Positions 31,443-34,560 of a stretch of 34,560 nucleotides of DNA are shown in pieces. Made by a program: the position numbers and the translations under genes. The stretch spans positions 1-34,560 of the forward strand of contig QEVD01000009.1 in the NCBI GenBank assembly GCA_003576975.1. Direction: 5' to 3'. The stretch comes from Candidatus Zhuqueibacterota bacterium (GTDB lineage: Bacteria > Zhuqueibacterota > Zhuqueibacteria > Zhuqueibacterales > Zhuqueibacteraceae). The first letter of the stretch is position 1, and every line of letters begins with the position of its first letter. A model generated the notes under the pieces. It had not been told where the DNA came from. It made no database searches and saw only the letters and a program-made list of their open reading frames with translations.

Positions 31443-32350
31443 ATACGCTTCAACTCTTCCATCGTCGGCATGGAACTCTGCGCGCCCATTTTCGTCACCG
31501 AATAAGCCGCAACCGAATTGGCAAAGCGAATAGCCTCCTCAAGATTTTTGTCACTCGCCAGCGAAAAGGCCAACGCGCCGTTGAACGCATCGCCGGCAGC
31601 AGTGGTGTCGACGGCCTGCACTTTCTTCGGTGGGAATAATTCGGCTTTCGCTTGACTCACTAACAACGCGCCTTTTTCACCCATCGTGACAATTACATTC
31701 TTCACGCTCGTGGCGAGCAGTTTCTTTGCCGCGGCTTGCGCCGAAGCTTGATCGTGGACGGCTTGCCCGGTGAGAAGTTCGGCCTCCGTCTCATTGGGGG
31801 TGAGATAATCGACTAGACTTAACAATTGCTGCGGCAGCTCGCGGGCGGGCGCAGGATTCAAAATGACGAGCGCGCCATGTTCTTTGGCCAGACGGGCCGC
31901 CTGGATGACGGTGTCAAGCGGAATTTCCAATTGCAACAATACGATCTTCGCGCCGGAAAAAACCGCGCGGTTGCCCGCAATGTCGGTGGGCGATAAATTC
32001 ATGTTACTGCCGGAAACCACGACGATTTCATTTTGGCCGCTGCCCTCCACCGTGATGAGCGCCATGCCGGTCGATTCATCGGGATCGATCAAAAGATGAT
32101 CGAGCTGCACCCCATCCTTTTGCATGCCGGCGCAGAGCTTGTCGCGAAAGAGATCGTTCCCCATTTTGCCGAAAAAATGAACGTCACCGCCGAGCTTCGC
32201 CGCGGCCACGGCTTGATTGGCACCTTTGCCGCCGGGGTGCATGCCGAACTTGCTGCCAAAAACAGTTTCGCCAGGCTGCGGAAAACGCGGTGTGCTCACG
32301 ACCAAATCCATGTTGGCGCTGCCGATGACGAGAATTGTGCTTTTAGTCAT
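31439..32350 (-). CDS. rbsK: Ribokinase
   Basis: The 303-residue product starts MTKSTILVIGSANMDLVV and has both PfkB signatures: GGKGANQAVAAAKLGG near the N-terminus and DTTAAGDAFNGALAFSL near the C-terminus, with catalytic Asp in AAGD. FGKMGNDLF and ILNPAPARELP are further ribokinase blocks. It makes ribose 5-phosphate from ribose and ATP in the cytoplasm. The ATG at 32350 fits the family start; GGTGGA lies about 8 bases upstream. The long frame to 32410 adds a non-conserved leader. It heads the run rbsK, VOC, rbsD, aldo/keto reductase. Confidence 0.93.
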   Translation of the reverse strand: MTKSTILVIGSANMDLVVSTPRFPQPGETVFGSKFGMHPGGKGANQAVAAAKLGGDVHFFGKMGNDLFRDKLCAGMQKDGVQLDHLLIDPDESTGMALITVEGSGQNEIVVVSGSNMNLSPTDIAGNRAVFSGAKIVLLQLEIPLDTVIQAARLAKEHGALVILNPAPARELPQQLLSLVDYLTPNETEAELLTGQAVHDQASAQAAAKKLLATSVKNVIVTMGEKGALLVSQAKAELFPPKKVQAVDTTAAGDAFNGALAFSLASDKNLEEAIRFANSVAAYSVTKMGAQSSMPTMEELKRM

Positions 32351-32402
32351 TCTGCTTTCCACCATCCGATCATAATTCCAAAAAATTGCCCAAAGAATAA
32401 AG

Positions 32403-32580
32403 GCGGCCAACGGATTAATCTATTAAAAAGAGTGAAATCTTTGCTTTTAAAACAAACACGTTAGACGCGGATTTCCACAGATCCTCACAAAAAATCAGTG
32501 CAAATCACATTTGATCTGTGTCCAAAGATTTTGGCTCCGGCTCGTCCTATAACCTTCTCAATTATGAATCCGTTGGCCGC
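32403..32580. mobile_element. MITE-like element with nested inverted repeats
   Basis: The 267-base gap between the large glycoside hydrolase and ribokinase holds three nested, perfect inverted repeats: outer 14-base arms (GCGGCCAACGGATT at 32403-32416, AATCCGTTGGCCGC at 32567-32580), middle 9-base arms (AAATCTTTG at 32435-32443, CAAAGATTT at 32523-32531) and inner 8-base arms (CACAGATC at 32476-32483, GATCTGTG at 32513-32520). No protein is encoded and no clear target-site duplication is seen. It resembles a miniature inverted-repeat element or a large cruciform. The ribokinase promoter should lie in or beside it. Confidence 0.55.
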
Positions 32581-32617
32581 TGTTATCCGTTGATTTTTTT
32601 CATGAATGGACTTCGAA

Positions 32618-34560
32618 TCAAAGCAATGAAAGCTCATACCGATGCTCATGCACCAGTCTCGGCGCCGAGAAAATGCCCGAGGGCTTTTGCACGGCCTCGA
32701 GCAAGTTGATCAGCGTGTTGGTGATTTTCAATTCGAACGTATTCCCGCCCGCTTTGATGGAATCGGTAACGTCAACGCGATACGGATGCCACGGCACGAC
32801 GCGGCTCTCGCCGCCATTGACGCTCACTTCCAGCACGTCATCGCCGCAATCGACTTCGAGAAACAATTTTCCGCCGATATATTTGCTCGGCACTTCAATC
32901 TCGGTGCGATAGCTGCCCGTGCCGGAATAGAACGGATAGCCTTGCTTCGTCCAGTCCCCAACTTTGACCACGCGATGCTTTTCGGTGATCATGTAACCAT
33001 CATTTGATTTTTCCACCGCAAAATCGCCGATGATCTTGAGCAAATCGAGAATGCCGTCGGTACGGCGATTCGCGATTAATTTCACGGCGATGATATTGCG
33101 GCCAACTCGCACGTGGGATTGAATATTAACTTCTTTGATTTCCGCATCGAGCTTGCTGCGCCGGCCTTTGTCTTTTATTTCATCACCGTTCACAAAAAGC
33201 TGGTATTCGGAACCGCTGAAACCGTCAATGAGCAATCGTGTATTCGGCGGCAAAGTCGCAATCTCGAAGGAGGTGCGATACCACAGCGTGACCGGATACG
33301 TCGCCCGATCGCGCTCCTGCGGCAGTTGCATCTCCCACGCGCCATTGGTGACGTTGAGCCAGGCGGAGTCATCAAAATCAAATTTGTGGAAGCTTTGTTC
33401 GAACCCGGCGCCGTCATCCATCGTCATTTTCCATATGGAGATGAGCAGCGCGTTGTCCCCTTCAAGGTCAAACGAAAATTCCTTGCCGAGAGAGAGCGGA
33501 CGCAGGGGGCGCTTGCCCCTGGCCGCGATCCGCTTCACGCCCTTGTCTGTAACGATTTTTGCAAATACTTCTTCGGCAGCTTCGGCGCTGTATCCGGCAA
33601 GAGTATTGCCGTCGAAGCTGGTGACATGCAAATTGCTCGCGGTGATGAACGGTTTTTGCAATTCGCCGTTCAAGACCACGATATGAGATGCACTCGCGGA
33701 GAAATCAAGATGAAGGATCAAACGCCCGTTTTTGACTTGATAAATGTGAATCGGAGTGACGTTGCCGGTATTCGGATTCCACAATTCCGGCCGGCCAATT
33801 TGCTCGAAAGTGATTTCAACGGCGACTTTAGCCTGCGTGCTGGTATTGACCAAAAAATAAATGTCGCAGCCATCTTTTATGCGATGAAGATAGAAAACCT
33901 CCTCATCGCTGATGGTGACATCCGGCGGCACGCATCGGTTGAGCAGGCGCTTGAGTTCCTTTTTGGCCCCAGCTTGATGCAGGCCTTTGCCCCGGATCAC
34001 AAAAACATTGCCTTTGGTGTTCCGGTGCGTGATGTGTGCTTTTACTTTGCCGCCATTTTGGAAATCGGCAAGCAACTTCGCCGGATTTACCCCAAAAAGA
34101 TTTCTAACCTCTCTCGCGGCGCCATTTCGCTCCGTCTCCAGAAACTCGACGGGCAGCAACGTATCTGCAATGACGCTGCCGCCGCTTTTCACGAATTTTT
34201 GCAGAGCTTCGAACGTCGATCTTTTGATGTGCGTGACCGGCGGCAAGATGAAGATCGAATATTCTTCGTCGCGGATTTTGATTTTGCCATTCTCGATCTG
34301 CGCTTCGGCCAGCACGTCTTCATCGACATAATCGAAATCGTAATGCAGCCGCAGCAGCGTGTCGGTCAAATAATTGAAATCAAATTCAATCACGTTGCCA
34401 ATGTCGGTGCGTTTTTGCGGGACGTAGTTGGCCCAGATGCTGCTCAACGGATAAAGCACGAGAACTTTGGCAACGTGGCGGCCGCCGGAAAGAATGTGGC
34501 TCAACCGCGCCGCGTAATCCGTAAATTGACCGTAATGCTTCCACCAGGTGTGATGATAGA
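32618..34560 (-). CDS. Large glycoside-hydrolase-like protein, C-terminal part (5' end outside window)
   Basis: The frame is open from the right edge; the visible 647 codons begin YHHTWWKHYGQFTDYAARLS and continue HILSGGRHVAKVLVLYPLSS. An apparent start at 34504 is an internal TTG, so the protein continues beyond the window. The first 200 residues are a GATase-like domain (VFILPPVTHIKRSTFEALQKFVKSGGSVIAD), then beta-sandwich modules follow (GSEYQLFVNGDEI, VGRNIIAVKLIANRR, SGTGSYRTEIEVP, KLFLEVDCGDDVLEVSVNGGES). This order resembles the C-terminal half of GH106 alpha-L-rhamnosidases and GH2-like relatives. The catalytic residues lie outside the window, so the activity is not certain. It is followed by the MITE-like element and then ribokinase. 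Confidence 0.7.
   Translation of the reverse strand, partial: YHHTWWKHYGQFTDYAARLSHILSGGRHVAKVLVLYPLSSIWANYVPQKRTDIGNVIEFDFNYLTDTLLRLHYDFDYVDEDVLAEAQIENGKIKIRDEEYSIFILPPVTHIKRSTFEALQKFVKSGGSVIADTLLPVEFLETERNGAAREVRNLFGVNPAKLLADFQNGGKVKAHITHRNTKGNVFVIRGKGLHQAGAKKELKRLLNRCVPPDVTISDEEVFYLHRIKDGCDIYFLVNTSTQAKVAVEITFEQIGRPELWNPNTGNVTPIHIYQVKNGRLILHLDFSASASHIVVLNGELQKPFITASNLHVTSFDGNTLAGYSAEAAEEVFAKIVTDKGVKRIAARGKRPLRPLSLGKEFSFDLEGDNALLISIWKMTMDDGAGFEQSFHKFDFDDSAWLNVTNGAWEMQLPQERDRATYPVTLWYRTSFEIATLPPNTRLLIDGFSGSEYQLFVNGDEIKDKGRRSKLDAEIKEVNIQSHVRVGRNIIAVKLIANRRTDGILDLLKIIGDFAVEKSNDGYMITEKHRVVKVGDWTKQGYPFYSGTGSYRTEIEVPSKYIGGKLFLEVDCGDDVLEVSVNGGESRVVPWHPYRVDVTDSIKAGGNTFELKITNTLINLLEAVQKPSGIFSAPRLVHEHRYELSLL

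Noticed and set aside
32403..32580. A riboswitch or structured leader for rbsK.
   Set aside because: The structure is a set of nested simple inverted repeats without any conserved riboswitch core I recognise; a mobile-type element is simpler.
34504..34504. Start codon of the large glycoside hydrolase at a TTG.
   Set aside because: The frame continues upstream to the window edge with well-formed residues (WWKHYGQFTDYAARL), so the TTG is an internal leucine.
1..34560. tRNA, rRNA, CRISPR arrays, transposase or prophage genes.
   Set aside because: None was seen on either strand; the repeats found are short palindromes without spacers of constant length.

Overview
The window looks like part of a chromosome from an uncultured or poorly studied bacterium of the Fibrobacteres-Chlorobi-Bacteroidetes (FCB) neighbourhood, for example candidate phylum KSB1 or Calditrichota. 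That placement is an inference. It rests on a type IX secretion C-terminal sorting domain (motif YPNPFNP) on an alpha-amylase, a periplasmic two-component-type propeller sensor, Tat-exported glycoside hydrolases, and gaps crowded with short palindromic repeats. All genes but one lie on the minus strand. No tRNA, rRNA, CRISPR array, transposase or phage gene was seen, and no gene-free stretch exceeds 300 bases.

Layout, left to right. (1) Bases 1-2452: an outer-membrane barrel protein cut by the window edge, a DUF3307 membrane protein, a thioredoxin-like protein with a one-cysteine active site, a terminator, and a four-helix-bundle protein carrying a topoisomerase-type zinc finger. (2) 2519-5985: a large sensor-regulator, now split by a frameshift. 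It joins signal peptide, 14 propeller blades, Y_Y_Y domain, membrane helix, coiled coil, sigma-54 AAA+ domain and Fis-type HTH in one chain. (3) 6121-10124: a glycyl radical enzyme, its radical-SAM activase and a phytanoyl-CoA-dioxygenase-like protein, read away from a divergent AraC regulator (10272-11129), the only plus-strand gene. (4) 20855 down to 11137: nucleoside hydrolase, sugar-binding lipoprotein, two tandem GH10 xylanase-like proteins, a T9SS-tagged GH13 enzyme, a nucleoside-diphosphate-sugar epimerase-like protein and a bicupin. The first four are coupled by 4-base overlaps or a 1-base gap. (5) 29348 down to 21114: a secreted GH39/GH5-like enzyme, an AllA-like cupin, a DUF6259-like TIM-barrel protein, a sugar-phosphate-isomerase-like protein, a GH42 enzyme and an MFS transporter, ending at a strong terminator. 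(6) 32350 down to 29506: ribokinase, VOC protein, ribose pyranase and aldo/keto reductase. (7) 32618-34560: the C-terminal part of a large glycoside-hydrolase-like protein that runs off the right edge.

Taken together this is a carbohydrate-scavenging region. Secreted and periplasmic hydrolases (GH13, GH10 x2, GH39-like) would release oligosaccharides. A binding protein and an MFS carrier would handle uptake. Cytoplasmic GH42, isomerase, epimerase, aldo/keto reductase and ribokinase/pyranase would process the sugars. The glycyl radical enzyme would make an anaerobic C-C, C-O or C-N bond cleavage whose substrate cannot be told from sequence.

The points most worth a second look are four. The first is the direct fusion of a propeller sensor to a sigma-54 activator, with a short deletion between two blades. 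The second is the glycyl-radical/dioxygenase operon. The third is a family of REP-like palindromes whose GTAAC or GTAG heads provide the stop codons of the genes they follow. The fourth is a 178-base MITE-like element with nested inverted repeats. Start codons were moved inward from the longest open frame where a Shine-Dalgarno sequence, signal peptide or overlap argued for it.
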